A stretch of DNA of 43,621 bases from Treponema sp. (lineage in GTDB: Bacteria > Spirochaetota > Spirochaetia > Treponematales > Treponemataceae), in contig JAGCWT010000102.1 in the NCBI GenBank assembly GCA_017961705.1, positions 1-43,621 of the forward strand, written 5' to 3'. Shown piece after piece: positions 1-8,479 of this stretch. Made by a program: the position numbers and the translations under genes. Each line of letters begins with the position of its first letter. Within the stretch, counting starts at the first letter, position 1. A model generated the notes under the pieces. The model had not been told where the DNA came from and did no database searches. It was given only the letters and a program-made list of their open reading frames with translations.

Positions 1-1128
1 AATTTCAATTGCTGAAATTTTAACAGGCTCTTATTTTGCCCCGCTCGGTTTTTCAAAGGGAATTGCGGCCATTTTGATTGGACACGCAATAGGTTGTGCG
101 CTCTTCTTTTTACGGGATACATTGGTGCCCTTTCAAAAAAATCTTCCATGGAAACAACTCGCATTTCGTTTGGAAAAATTGGCGGTTCTTTTTTTGCACT
201 TTTGAATGTTTTGCAGCTTGTGGGATGGACAGGCATAATGATTTATGACGGCTCCCTTGCGGCAAACGGAATTGCAAATTCTTCGTCATGGATTTGGGCC
301 CTTGTGATTGGTGCGCTGATTGTTCTTTGGATTTTGATTGGCATTACAAATATTGGCAAGCTGAATCTTGTTGCAATGACGGCCTTGTTTGTTCTGACGC
401 TTGTTTTGTGCAAGGTTATTTTCTTTGGAAAGAATGCGGTCGTGGCAATAGAGTCTGCGGGAGAAAGCCTTTCTTTTGGGGCGGCGGTGGAACTTGCTGT
501 TGCCATGCCCCTTTCCTGGCTTCCTCTAATCAGCGACTACACAAAGGATTCTGCAAAGCCATTTGCTGCAACGCTTGCTTCTTCCCTTACCTATTTTGCG
601 GTAAGCTGCTGGATGTACATAATCGGCATGGGGGCTGCCCTGCTTACCGGAACAAGTGACATTGCCCAGATTATGCTAAAGGCCGGGCTTGGAATTCCTG
701 CCCTTGTGATAATTGTTCTTTCTACTGTAACAACCACTTTCCTTGACGCTTTTTCTGCGGGGGTTTCTTTTAGGGCAATATTTAAAAAGGCCAACACAAA
801 AATAGTAGGTATTATTGTGGCTTTGCTTGGAACCCTTGCGGCTGTCTTCTATCCAATGGACAACATAACGGATTTCCTCTATTTAATAGGTTCAGTATTT
901 GCCCCAATGACTGCCATCTTGATTGCGGACTTCTTTGTTACCAAAAATGAATCTTCCAAGAAAAAAATAGACTTTGTAAGGATTGCCCTTTGGCTTGTCG
1001 GATTCATCTTGTACAGGATACTTATGAAGTATGACATTCCATGCGGAAATACCCTGCCTGATATGGCAATAACTTTTGTCCTTACGCTGATAGCTTCTGG
1101 CGTGCAGAAAAGGTTGAAAATTCGCTAA
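1..1128 (+). pseudogene. cytX: NCS1-family CytX-like permease, 5' cut by window, frameshifted
   Basis: This is the 3' part of a cytosine/hydroxymethylpyrimidine permease of the NCS1 family, an inner-membrane transporter with many hydrophobic segments. The CytX-like opening (SIAEILTG, then APLGFSKG, then GHAIGCAL) is read in frame 2 from base 2. The continuation (LFTGYIGAL, then KKSSMETTRISFGKIGG) is in frame 1 from about base 94. The family sequence therefore crosses a one-base shift near 95-112, in a T-rich stretch. No start codon is visible; roughly 20 N-terminal residues lie outside the window. CytX homologues usually belong to thiamine-precursor salvage, but no thi gene or TPP riboswitch can be seen here. 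The frameshift may be a real lesion or a homopolymer sequencing error. Confidence 0.8.
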
Positions 1129-1139
1129 TCTATGCAAAT

Positions 1140-1172
1140 ATGTCATTGCCAGACATGAACTGACAATGACAT
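1140..1172. terminator. Hairpin between convergent genes
   Basis: A 9-bp perfect stem (ATGTCATTG at 1140-1148, CAATGACAT at 1164-1172) with a 15-base loop lies between the convergent permease and barrel genes. There is no strong T tract, so it would be a weak or bidirectional terminator. Confidence 0.45.
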
Positions 1173-1202
1173 TTAATGCAGCTAATTTGCTAGAATATTT
1201 CT

Positions 1203-1826
1203 TTAGAACGTCCAGTTCAGACCAAGTGTTGGAACAAAGCGGAAGCCGGAAGTTTTTGCATCATCGCTAAATTTAAGCGAATTATTATAGTCAGAATATT
1301 CATAAGAGCTTCCCTTGTCGATTGAATAACGGAAACCCAAATTTGCAAAGGCACCAAGATGATTTGTAAATTTGTATTTACCAATGACATCAGCACCAAA
1401 GTCAATTGTCTTCATTGTAAAACTAATCTTTGCTGATTCGCTATCACCAAAGCCCGCCTCACTGTAATTATAGCCTATCATTCCGAGTGCGCTCAGAGAG
1501 AATTTTTCATTCCGCAAAAACGTATAGCCTATGCCCAAATCAATAGTCCAATTTAGGCCATTGTCAGGGTCTTCTCCAGAAACACTACTTGATACGAGAG
1601 CTAGAGTGCAATCTGCTTTTGCGGTTATTCCGCTGTCATGAATAAAAAGATATGTTACATCAACGCCCATACCTTTTTGGCTTAAGCTCTCATCCACGTC
1701 ATCGCCTATTTTTAGCGAAGAAATAGGAAATGTAATGCCAATCCCCAAGTTGTGTTCATTACCTTCTGCGATAACAGCCGTAACAGACAAAACTGCGGCG
1801 GCAATCAAAGAAATAATTTTTTTCAT
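1203..1826 (-). CDS. Outer-membrane beta-barrel protein (exported, 207 aa)
   Basis: The protein has a classic signal peptide (MKKIISLIAAAVLSVTAVIA, cleavage predicted after residue 20). It continues with alternating short beta-strand-like segments rich in glycine and aromatic residues and ends in NWTF. A terminal phenylalanine is typical of barrels handled by the BAM complex. Size and pattern fit a small 8- to 10-strand porin-like or OmpW/OmpA-barrel-like protein; no specific family is recognised. The start is supported by a strong GGAGG site 7 bases upstream. The upstream region holds three consecutive palindromes (1858-1928). It is a monocistronic minus-strand gene, convergent with the permease. 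Confidence 0.75.
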   Translation of the reverse strand: MKKIISLIAAAVLSVTAVIAEGNEHNLGIGITFPISSLKIGDDVDESLSQKGMGVDVTYLFIHDSGITAKADCTLALVSSSVSGEDPDNGLNWTIDLGIGYTFLRNEKFSLSALGMIGYNYSEAGFGDSESAKISFTMKTIDFGADVIGKYKFTNHLGAFANLGFRYSIDKGSSYEYSDYNNSLKFSDDAKTSGFRFVPTLGLNWTF

Positions 1827-1857
1827 AAAATCCTCCGAGATTTTATCTTTATTTTTT

Positions 1858-1928
1858 TTGAGAAATCGAGCAAAGCGAGATTTCTCAAAAAGGACTTTTG
1901 CAAGTCCTTTGGGTAGTGTACACTACCC
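1858..1928. repeat. Three end-to-end palindromes
   Basis: Three hairpins abut with no spacing. The first has a 10-bp stem (TTGAGAAATC 1858-1867 with GATTTCTCAA 1879-1888). The second has a 9-bp stem (AAAGGACTT 1889-1897 with AAGTCCTTT 1902-1910). The third is the perfect 18-base palindrome GGGTAGTGTACACTACCC (1911-1928). They lie just upstream of the barrel gene. Confidence 0.8.
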
Positions 1929-2048
1929 AAATTTCTAGAATCTGTGCTAGTTTTGAGATGTTTCGCTTGGTTTGACACCCTTCGACTGCGCTCAGGGAGC
2001 GGCTTGCCAACCGACGCTCAACATGACTTAATCAGTGTTTTCTTGGCA

Positions 2049-2212
2049 GTGCCGGACTGGCATACTACGCGGGATTGGAGGGGCGGCGCAGCCGTTGCGA
2101 TAGCAATGGAGCGGGTAGGGACCCGCGGAACCCCGGAAAGCCCGTAACGAAAGGCCTGTCTGCCGATTGTAGAAAAAGAATGGATGGTAGAGCAAGTAGG
2201 ACTTCCGTCCTA
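2049..2212 (+). repeat. Dispersed two-hairpin repeat, copy 1 (long form)
   Basis: This copy is 164 bases long and matches 4349-4512 in the same orientation with no apparent indel; the first 100 bases differ at only a handful of positions. It holds hairpin A (GGCGGC-GCA-GCCGTT), the conserved core AGCAATGGAGCGGG, hairpin B (GCGGGT-AGGG-ACCCGC) and the tail GGAACCCCGGAAAG. Shorter relatives occur at 13893-13990, 17671-17750 and 42726-42820. Confidence 0.9.
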
Positions 2213-2234
2213 ATGCAATTAATATAAAGAACTT

Positions 2235-2273
2235 GTCATGCTGGACTAGATTCTGAGTCAAGTTCAGAATGAC
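2235..2273. repeat. Imperfect GTCAT...ATGAC hairpin
   Basis: GTCATGCTGGAC (2235-2246) pairs with GTTCAGAATGAC (2262-2273) at 10 of 12 positions. It resembles intergenic GTCAT/ATGAC hairpin repeats seen in many bacterial genomes. It could also end transcripts entering from the right, although no T tract follows. Confidence 0.5.
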
Positions 2274-2297
2274 ACGGTGCTATTAATTACTACATTC

Positions 2298-3236
2298 CTA
2301 GAAAAGTTCCTGCTGAATTTTTGGTTGCGCAAGATAGGATGCTTGCTTTGCGTAAGTGACAAGGTCTTCTTGTGTAACCTTGCCAAGCAGAATGGGGGAA
2401 TCTTGGTCTACAAGGGCGGCGTTCTTTTGCGCAAGGTCGGCTGACTGGTTTGCGTAACAATAGCGGCAACCGTTTGGGCAGGTATTGTAAGCGCCTATGT
2501 CGTTTGAATGTATGCAGTGGCAGTACCTCCGCATTCCGCTGTGCTTTAGCGGACGGAAGCTTATGCTGTTTGCTTTTCCCAATGCGTCAAGTGTTATGCA
2601 GGAGCCTTTTTTTATTCCGTATGCAGAATAGTCTGTTGAAGTTGCGCATGTTTGCAGGGGAATCCTGTACTTTGCGGCGATTTTTCCCAGCCCCTTTGCA
2701 ATTTCATTCATATCTTCTTCCGTAAAAAGGACAAGTTCCGGCATGTTGAACTGAAGCTTGTTGTAAAGCTCCACAAAACTGAATACGCAGCTTTTTACGT
2801 GTCCTGCAAGCCGGGCTGCCATGTGCTCAAAGGTGATAAGATGCTGCTGGACGGTGTATTTTTTTGTAAGAAGCACCGGGTCGTAGCGCCAGACAAGGCG
2901 TTCTTTTCCCACGAGTTTTTCCAGCTTAAAAAGCGTGTCTATGCTTTTGTCTATGTCTGGAACATTTGGTTCCACGTCGCGGCCATAAGCGGTTATAGTA
3001 TAGAAGAAATATGAATTGAATTTGTCCGTTATCTCGTGCAGGCGGGGAAGGATTGGCTCGTAATTCTTTGAGCAGAAAACTACGCAGTCAACCTTGGATG
3101 GGGTAAGTTCATAGCGGGTGACTTTTTCCGGAAACATGGGGTTGCGTACGTAGACATAGCCGGCCCTGAATCTGTTCAAGAGCCAGCTAGTGAAATACTG
3201 GACGGTATCTGTTCTGCCACCGGTGTTTATAATCAT
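2298..3236 (-). CDS. DUF1848 family protein
   Basis: A 312-aa cytoplasmic protein matching the DUF1848 family in length and sequence. The N-terminus contains NTGGRTDT. The C-terminal half has YCHCIHSNDIGAYNTC followed by CPNGCRYCYAN, whose CxxxCxxC spacing recalls the iron-sulfur-binding cysteines of radical SAM enzymes. The family's biochemical role is unknown. The start codon overlaps the stop of the upstream dehydrogenase as ATGA (3233-3236), so the two are translationally coupled and presumably co-transcribed. The start also fits the family N-terminus. Confidence 0.85.
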   Translation of the reverse strand: MIINTGGRTDTVQYFTSWLLNRFRAGYVYVRNPMFPEKVTRYELTPSKVDCVVFCSKNYEPILPRLHEITDKFNSYFFYTITAYGRDVEPNVPDIDKSIDTLFKLEKLVGKERLVWRYDPVLLTKKYTVQQHLITFEHMAARLAGHVKSCVFSFVELYNKLQFNMPELVLFTEEDMNEIAKGLGKIAAKYRIPLQTCATSTDYSAYGIKKGSCITLDALGKANSISFRPLKHSGMRRYCHCIHSNDIGAYNTCPNGCRYCYANQSADLAQKNAALVDQDSPILLGKVTQEDLVTYAKQASYLAQPKIQQELF

Positions 3237-4243
3237 TTTACTTCGTTGGTAAGTTCTTCACCTTCTATAAAAGACTTTATGTTTTGAAGCGTTGTTGCTG
3301 CAATTGCCTGCAGTGCGTTTGTTGTAAGGAAGGCCTGGTGACCAGTAATGATTACGTTGGGGAAGGTCATAAGGCGGGCAAGGACGTCGTCGCGGATAAC
3401 GTCTACAGACCAGTCGTCAAAGAAGTATTTGCTTTCTTCTTCGTATACGTCAAGGGCTGCACCTCCGATGAACTGCTTCTTGAGTGCGTAGACCAAATCC
3501 TGTGTGTCTATGAGGGCTCCGCGGCCTGTATTGATTATAACGGTGTCCTTTTTCATAAGGGCAAGCGAGTGCTTGTTTATGATGTGCTTTGTTTCTTCTG
3601 TAAGCGGACAGTGGAGGCTTAGCACGTCGGAATCTTTAAAGAGCTGGTCAAGCTGAACGTATTTAAAGCCTTTTTCTTCTGCCCATTCCTTGCTTGGGTA
3701 GATGTCGTAGAGTTCAATATTCATGCCGAAGCCGGAAAGAATTTCTGCCATGATTTTGCCAATGCGGCCTGTTCCCAAAATACCGGCTGTGAGTCCGCAA
3801 AGGTCGCGTCCAGTCAATCCTGTGAGCGTAAAGTTTCCAGTGCGGGTTCTTGTGTATGCCTGGGGAATTCTTCTTGTAAGGGAAAGCAAAAGGGCAACTG
3901 CATGTTCTGCAACTGAATGCGGTGAATATGCCGGTACGCGTACAACTTTTATGCCTGCGTCTGCCGCTGCCTTAAGGTCTACGTTGTTGAACCCTGCGCA
4001 GCGCAAGGCAATGAGCTTAACACCGTTTTCTTTTAGGGAGTCTATTACAGCCTTGTTGATGTTGTCGTTTACGAATGCACAAACCGCATCAAAGCCCTTG
4101 GAAGTTGAAACTGTGCGTTTGTCCAAGTGGAAATCAAGGAAGTCAATGTCAAACAAAAATTCTTTGTTTGCAGCTGTGAATGCATCGCGGTCGTAAGCGC
4201 GTGTATCGTAAAAAGCAATTTTAAATTCGCGATCAGAAGCCAT
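3233..4243 (-). CDS. ldhA: D-lactate dehydrogenase / D-2-hydroxyacid dehydrogenase
   Basis: A 336-aa NAD-dependent D-2-hydroxyacid dehydrogenase, probably reducing pyruvate to D-lactate during fermentation. The Rossmann motif GTGRIGKIM lies near residue 155. The catalytic set is visible: Arg in NTGRGALID, Glu in DVYEEES and His in TGHQAFLT. Full length for the family. The ATG is preceded by AAGAAGG; a TATAAT-like box lies at 4275-4280 on this strand. The downstream gene (DUF1848) overlaps it by 4 bases. LdhA is the closest assignment, but other D-2-hydroxyacid substrates are possible. Confidence 0.88.
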   Translation of the reverse strand: MASDREFKIAFYDTRAYDRDAFTAANKEFLFDIDFLDFHLDKRTVSTSKGFDAVCAFVNDNINKAVIDSLKENGVKLIALRCAGFNNVDLKAAADAGIKVVRVPAYSPHSVAEHAVALLLSLTRRIPQAYTRTRTGNFTLTGLTGRDLCGLTAGILGTGRIGKIMAEILSGFGMNIELYDIYPSKEWAEEKGFKYVQLDQLFKDSDVLSLHCPLTEETKHIINKHSLALMKKDTVIINTGRGALIDTQDLVYALKKQFIGGAALDVYEEESKYFFDDWSVDVIRDDVLARLMTFPNVIITGHQAFLTTNALQAIAATTLQNIKSFIEGEELTNEVK

Positions 4244-4348
4244 AGGGAAACCTTCTTTTGTTTATAATGGGGGAATTATAACATCTTTTTATAAATTAAT
4301 CCAGAGATAAAGGAACATGGCAGTTTTTAATGCAGTTCCTGTTTTGCA

Positions 4349-4512
4349 GAGCCGGACTGGCATACTACGCGGGGGTGGAGGGGCGGCGCAGCCGTTGCGG
4401 TAGCAATGGAGCGGGGAGGGACCCGCGGAACCCCGGAAGACCCGTAGAGAATGGCCTTTTTGTCGATTTTAGAGATAAAGTGAAGGGTAGAGCTTGTGAA
4501 ATTACCGTCCTA
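4349..4512 (+). repeat. Dispersed two-hairpin repeat, copy 2 (long form)
   Basis: Same length (164 bases) and orientation as 2049-2212, beginning GCCGGACTGG at 4351 and ending ACCGTCCTA. The first 100 bases are nearly identical to copy 1; the last 60 are more diverged. Confidence 0.9.
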
Positions 4513-4535
4513 AAGAGAAAAATTTGGCGTGGGGA

Positions 4536-4565
4536 TTGCCGTTTTTTTGCTTTTTTGCCGATAAT
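4536..4565 (+). promoter_or_regulatory. Predicted promoter of the siroheme-type gene
   Basis: TTGCCG, 18-base spacer, GATAAT. The predicted start leaves about 10 bases of leader containing AGGA before the ATG at 4582. Confidence 0.4.
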
Positions 4566-4581
4566 ATGTTAGGATTGTTTT

Positions 4582-5223
4582 ATGGCTTATTTTCCTTTGT
4601 TTGTTAATTTACAGCATAAAGAAGTTCTCATCCTTGGCGGGGGAAGCGTTGCTTTTCAGGAAATTTCCCAGTTTTTGACCTTTGAGGCAAAGATTGTTTT
4701 GCTTGCGGATCAGATTGACCAGAACCTTCAGATTCTTATTAAGGCCTATGAGGACCGCGTTGATTTTGTTCAGAAGAAGCCTTCCATAGAAGCAATCAGC
4801 AACCTTAACTGTACACCCACGCTTGTTATTGTTACGGAAAACGATGCCAAGCTGAATGCCGAAATTTATGCCTACTACCAGAACAAGAACGTGCTTGTCC
4901 AGGACATTTCCAGCCGTCAGCGCTGCGATTTTATTTTCCCGGCAATCATAAAACGCGGCGACGTTGTCTGCGGAATTTCCAGCAGCGGTAAGAGTCCACA
5001 TGTTTCGCAGTTCCTAAAGTCTCTTATAGAAAGCTCCCTTCCTCAGAATATTAGCGACATTAACGAGCACATGGAAGAGATTCGCCGTGCCGTGCGCCAG
5101 TCAATCAGTGATCCGTCCAAGAGGTCCCGCACTTTGCAGACAATTTTCCTGCGCCTTATCGAAGACGACAACCAGACTTCTGATGCGGAAATTGACGGTA
5201 TTATTGCAGAAGCGGAACTTTAA
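4582..5223 (+). CDS. Precorrin-2 dehydrogenase / siroheme synthase N-domain (Met8/CysG-N-like)
   Basis: A 213-aa protein matching the N-terminal NAD-dependent dehydrogenase module of siroheme synthase. The nucleotide-binding motif LILGGGSVA is at residues 16-24. The region VQDISS...CDFIFPA carries Asp108 at the position of the family's catalytic Asp, and the SGKSPHVSQFLK segment is conserved. Expected activity is precorrin-2 to sirohydrochlorin, perhaps also iron insertion. The methyltransferase half of CysG is absent and no other tetrapyrrole gene is in the window. The next gene starts 3 bases after this stop in the same frame, suggesting co-translation with the helicase. Confidence 0.85.
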   Translation: MAYFPLFVNLQHKEVLILGGGSVAFQEISQFLTFEAKIVLLADQIDQNLQILIKAYEDRVDFVQKKPSIEAISNLNCTPTLVIVTENDAKLNAEIYAYYQNKNVLVQDISSRQRCDFIFPAIIKRGDVVCGISSSGKSPHVSQFLKSLIESSLPQNISDINEHMEEIRRAVRQSISDPSKRSRTLQTIFLRLIEDDNQTSDAEIDGIIAEAEL

Positions 5224-5226
5224 CTT

Positions 5227-7458
5227 TTGAAGGATTTTCTTTCTTATTTAAATGATGAGCAAAAGCAGGCCTCAACCACAACCGAGGGGCACATCCGCGT
5301 ACTTGCCGGTGCGGGTACAGGAAAGACGCGGGCCCTTACCAGCCGCTACTGCTACCTTGTCCGCGACCTTGGAATTAGCCCCAAGAATATTCTTTGCGTA
5401 ACATTCACAAACCGTGCCGCCAACGAGATGAAGGGGCGTATACGTTCAATGCTGGGAGACATGGATTTGGGATACATCTGCACCTTCCATGCCTTTTGCA
5501 CACTTCTGCTTCACGAAGACATTAATGTTCTGAATTTTCCAAAGGATTTTATAATTCTGGACAAGGAAGACTGGCGTTCTATAATGCTTAGGATTTTTGC
5601 CGACATGCACCTTACCCTAAAGGAAACGACGGTCCAGCAGAAGATTGACGAGGTTCTTGAAGCTAAGAAGGTAAAGCCCGACACTTACATTAACTATATC
5701 TACAAGCTGAACAACGAGGAGCTTAAGGCCAAGTGGCAGGAAGCTGGCATTGACCAGAACACCGAGATTTTTTTGCGCTACCTTTACGAGCAGAAGAAAT
5801 GCTTTGGGGTTGACTTTAACGACCTGATAAACTTTGCAACCTACATATTGGAAAACTTTCCGGATGTGCGCGAGAAGTGGCAGGAGAGGATGCAGTATGT
5901 TATGGTTGATGAATTCCAGGATGTTTCGGAAAAGCAGTACCGCATTGCACAGATTCTTTCTGCCAAGCACAAGAACCTTTTTATAGTTGGCGACAGCGAC
6001 CAGACAATCTATTCCTGGCGGGGAAGCCACGTTAAGCTGATTCTGGAATTTGACAAGAAGTATCCCGATGCAAAGACAATTTTGCTAAGGCAGAACTACC
6101 GCAGTACGCCGCAGATTTTGGCCGCATCCAATGAGCTTATAAGCAAGAACACAGTGCGCTATCCAAAGGAACTTATTCCAACCAGGGCTAACGGAAAAAA
6201 GCCTCTTTATTTTCATGCTGCGGATTCAGAGAAGGAAGCTGAATGGATTTGCCGTACCATAAAAAAGCTTGTGGAAGATAAAGATGGTGTTGGCAAAAAG
6301 AACGGGGCCGAAAAAGAAAACGTCTCTGCAAAAAAGGCAGATTCTGCTTCCATACATTTGCGGGACATTGCAATCTTGTACCGGGCGCATTACCTTAGCC
6401 GCTCGCTGGAAGAAGCATTTATAAAGAAAAATATTCCTTATACGATTCTTTCGGGAACAGAGTTTTATGGAAGGCGGGAAATCAAAGACACAATCTGCTA
6501 CCTTAGGATGCTAACCGCAGCAGACGACATGGCTTTTTACCGCACTATAAACATGCCCTCTCGCAAAATTGGCAAGCAGAAGCTTTCGCTTATAAAGGAG
6601 TATTCGGAAGAGCACAATCTTAGCGCATACAATGCCCTAAAGGAACTTGTTGGCAAAGAGTCTTCCGTGTTTAAGGGAACCGGGGCGCAAAAATATATTG
6701 ATGCGGTGGAAAAGGTTAGGCAGCTGGCAAACGGTGGCCGTGCAAAGTTGGGGGACATCCTACAGGCAATTTTGGATGAATCCGGCTACGAGGCATTTCT
6801 TCGCATTGAAGCAGACCAGGACAGGCTGGACAATCTTGCGGAATTTAAGCGGGCGGTGAACGAAGAAGGCCTTGATGACGACGCTACTCTTCCGGGGCTT
6901 TTATCCCATCTTGCGCTTTTTACCGATCTTGATGCAGACGGAACATCCGGCAAGGATACGGTAAAACTCCTTACGATTCATTCTGCCAAGGGAATGGAAT
7001 TTCCCTATGTCTTTATCTGCGGACTTAACGAAGGTGTTTTTCCCAGCCGCAAAGTCCTTACTCCGGAAGAAATGGAAGAAGAGCGGCGCATTGCATACGT
7101 AGCCTTTACCCGGGCAAAGAACCGGCTTTTTTTGAGCGATGCAGAAGGCAAGGCAAACGACGGCATATTCAAGTACCCCAGCAGATTCATTCTTGATGCA
7201 GGCCTTCAAAATCTTGAGCTTGTAAAGGAACTGGATAAAAACCTTGTTGAACAGACCCAAAGCCTTATCGACTATGACGAAAAGCGCCTTAGCCAAATGA
7301 AGAACCTCTTTTCTCCAGGCGACAGGGTAGTCCATCCTGTCTTTGGCGCAGGCACGGTTGTCCTTACCAACGAAAAGGCCTCCTGCTATACGATAAAATT
7401 TGACTCACTTTCTACCGAGCGCAGCATTCAGTTTGCGGCCAAGCTGGAGAAAGAGTAA
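5227..7458 (+). CDS. UvrD/PcrA-type superfamily 1 DNA helicase
   Basis: A 743-aa 3'-5' DNA helicase of the UvrD/Rep/PcrA group, acting in nucleotide excision repair and clearing of replication or transcription blocks. Motifs are in order: N-terminal Q motif (LNDEQKQA), Walker A (AGAGTGKT, residues 27-34), Walker B VDEFQD, the SDQTIYSWRG motif, NYRS, TIHSAKGMEF and VAFTRAK. A tudor-like tail (GDRVVHPVFGAGTVV), typical of PcrA, ends the protein. A lysine-rich insertion near residues 345-370 is unusual. The start is TTG at 5227, directly after an in-frame stop at 5221-5223. No good ribosome site is seen, so coupling to the upstream gene is likely. Confidence 0.93.
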   Translation: MKDFLSYLNDEQKQASTTTEGHIRVLAGAGTGKTRALTSRYCYLVRDLGISPKNILCVTFTNRAANEMKGRIRSMLGDMDLGYICTFHAFCTLLLHEDINVLNFPKDFIILDKEDWRSIMLRIFADMHLTLKETTVQQKIDEVLEAKKVKPDTYINYIYKLNNEELKAKWQEAGIDQNTEIFLRYLYEQKKCFGVDFNDLINFATYILENFPDVREKWQERMQYVMVDEFQDVSEKQYRIAQILSAKHKNLFIVGDSDQTIYSWRGSHVKLILEFDKKYPDAKTILLRQNYRSTPQILAASNELISKNTVRYPKELIPTRANGKKPLYFHAADSEKEAEWICRTIKKLVEDKDGVGKKNGAEKENVSAKKADSASIHLRDIAILYRAHYLSRSLEEAFIKKNIPYTILSGTEFYGRREIKDTICYLRMLTAADDMAFYRTINMPSRKIGKQKLSLIKEYSEEHNLSAYNALKELVGKESSVFKGTGAQKYIDAVEKVRQLANGGRAKLGDILQAILDESGYEAFLRIEADQDRLDNLAEFKRAVNEEGLDDDATLPGLLSHLALFTDLDADGTSGKDTVKLLTIHSAKGMEFPYVFICGLNEGVFPSRKVLTPEEMEEERRIAYVAFTRAKNRLFLSDAEGKANDGIFKYPSRFILDAGLQNLELVKELDKNLVEQTQSLIDYDEKRLSQMKNLFSPGDRVVHPVFGAGTVVLTNEKASCYTIKFDSLSTERSIQFAAKLEKE

Positions 7459-7468
7459 TAGAAAGAAA

Positions 7469-8460
7469 TTAGTTATCGGCAAACACAGGAACTCCGCCCC
7501 ATACGTTGTCCATGTAGTTCTGGTCAAGAACCTTGTCTATGCGCACCTGTTCATCTTCAAGGCTAAAAAGCTTTGTGCTGTCGTCATCGTTCTTGTCTGC
7601 AATCCAGATTTCGTCCCGGCGCACAATGTCGTGGCTCATGAGGCGGCTTTCGTGGGTGGTGGTCACAAGCTGGATTCTCCTGTCTTTTGCGCTTGAAAAA
7701 TATTTCTTTACAAACTGGACGGTCAGCTTGGGGTGCAGGCTGCGGTTTATTTCGTCCATTATATAAACCTTTTCTTTTCTGCAGATGAGGATTTCCAAAA
7801 GCTGGAAGAGGCGGTGGGTTCCGTCACTCTCGCTTTCCATGCTGAATTCAATTTCCTTTCCGCCAAGGTTGTGGACAAATTTTACCGCATAAAAATGGAA
7901 GTCCTTGTCTTTTTCCATTGTGATGATAAAAATGTTCCTCCGGCTTCGGATTACGGTTGCATAGAAATTTGTTGTTTGGCCTTGGGGATTTGGAGAAAAC
8001 TGAATGATGGGGCTTACCAGGGCCATCTCAAGGTTAAGCTTCTGCTGGGTGCGCAAATCAAGCGTCTCAAAAACCTTTTCCCTGCTTACGGGCTCAAGCC
8101 CTATTCCTTCGATTCCCGTGTCAAAATCCTTTAGCAGCTGGGCAAACTCGTCCTTGCAAATTTCATACCGCAGCAAAGAAGTCTCCTGCAATGGCTGGTC
8201 GGGGAAAATCACTTCTAGGGTGTCCTTGAACCAGAGGAATGCCTTTTGGAGTGCGAGGGCCTCTTTGTTTGTGGCAAAGAATCCTGCCGTGTTGTGGTTT
8301 ATGCTGAATAGGAAGGGCTTTCCGCTCATGGCAAAAGTGCGGCTTAGAACCTCAATGTCCTTGTTCTGCCCCTTTATTGAATGGTGAAAAACGTAGGGGC
8401 TTTGACATCAAACTGTCGCATGGCACCGTTTACCTGATGGCGATAATCGACTGGTTCTCA
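7469..8460 (-). pseudogene. Remnant of an AAA15/AAA_21-type ATPase
   Basis: The 286-aa open frame ending at 7469 is the C-terminal part of an ABC-type AAA ATPase (AAA15/OLD-like). It has a Walker B-like VYIMDEINRSLHP and the switch TTTHES. Upstream of its first ATG (8329) family-like sequence continues (PYVFHHSIKG, then NKDIEVLSRTF), with no start and no Walker A. At about 8395-8402 it shifts frame: MRQFDVKAP reads in another phase, and one extra C in the C run would restore a continuous reading. Further upstream a stop occurs at 8458-8460. The gene therefore lacks its nucleotide-binding N-terminus and is frameshifted. Relatives include anti-phage and conflict-system ATPases; any partner gene is gone. 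Confidence 0.7.
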
Positions 8461-8479
8461 AGGAACCTACTTTTTTTAT

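Larger units (their letters stand above)
1827..2297. other. 471-base intergenic region made of repeats
   Basis: No credible gene. From left to right it holds the barrel gene's ribosome site, three adjacent palindromes (1858-1928), a short stretch resembling dispersed intergenic repeats (around 1977-2035), the 164-bp dispersed repeat copy 1 (2049-2212) and an imperfect hairpin (2235-2273). Small open frames across it are readings through the repeats. Confidence 0.7.
4244..4581. other. 338-base divergent intergenic region
   Basis: Contains the dehydrogenase ribosome site and -10 (minus strand), the long dispersed repeat copy 2 (4349-4512) and a promoter for the siroheme-type gene (4536-4565). 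No gene is supported. Confidence 0.7.

Noticed and set aside
1..1128. TPP riboswitch controlling the CytX-like gene
   Set aside because: The 5' region is outside the window, so it cannot be assessed.
1944..2261. Small open frames on both strands over repeat copy 1
   Set aside because: They translate the dispersed repeat; related frames recur at the other copies with no family resemblance or ribosome sites.
4330..4572. 80-codon open frame before the siroheme-type gene
   Set aside because: It is a reading through repeat copy 2 and the promoter.
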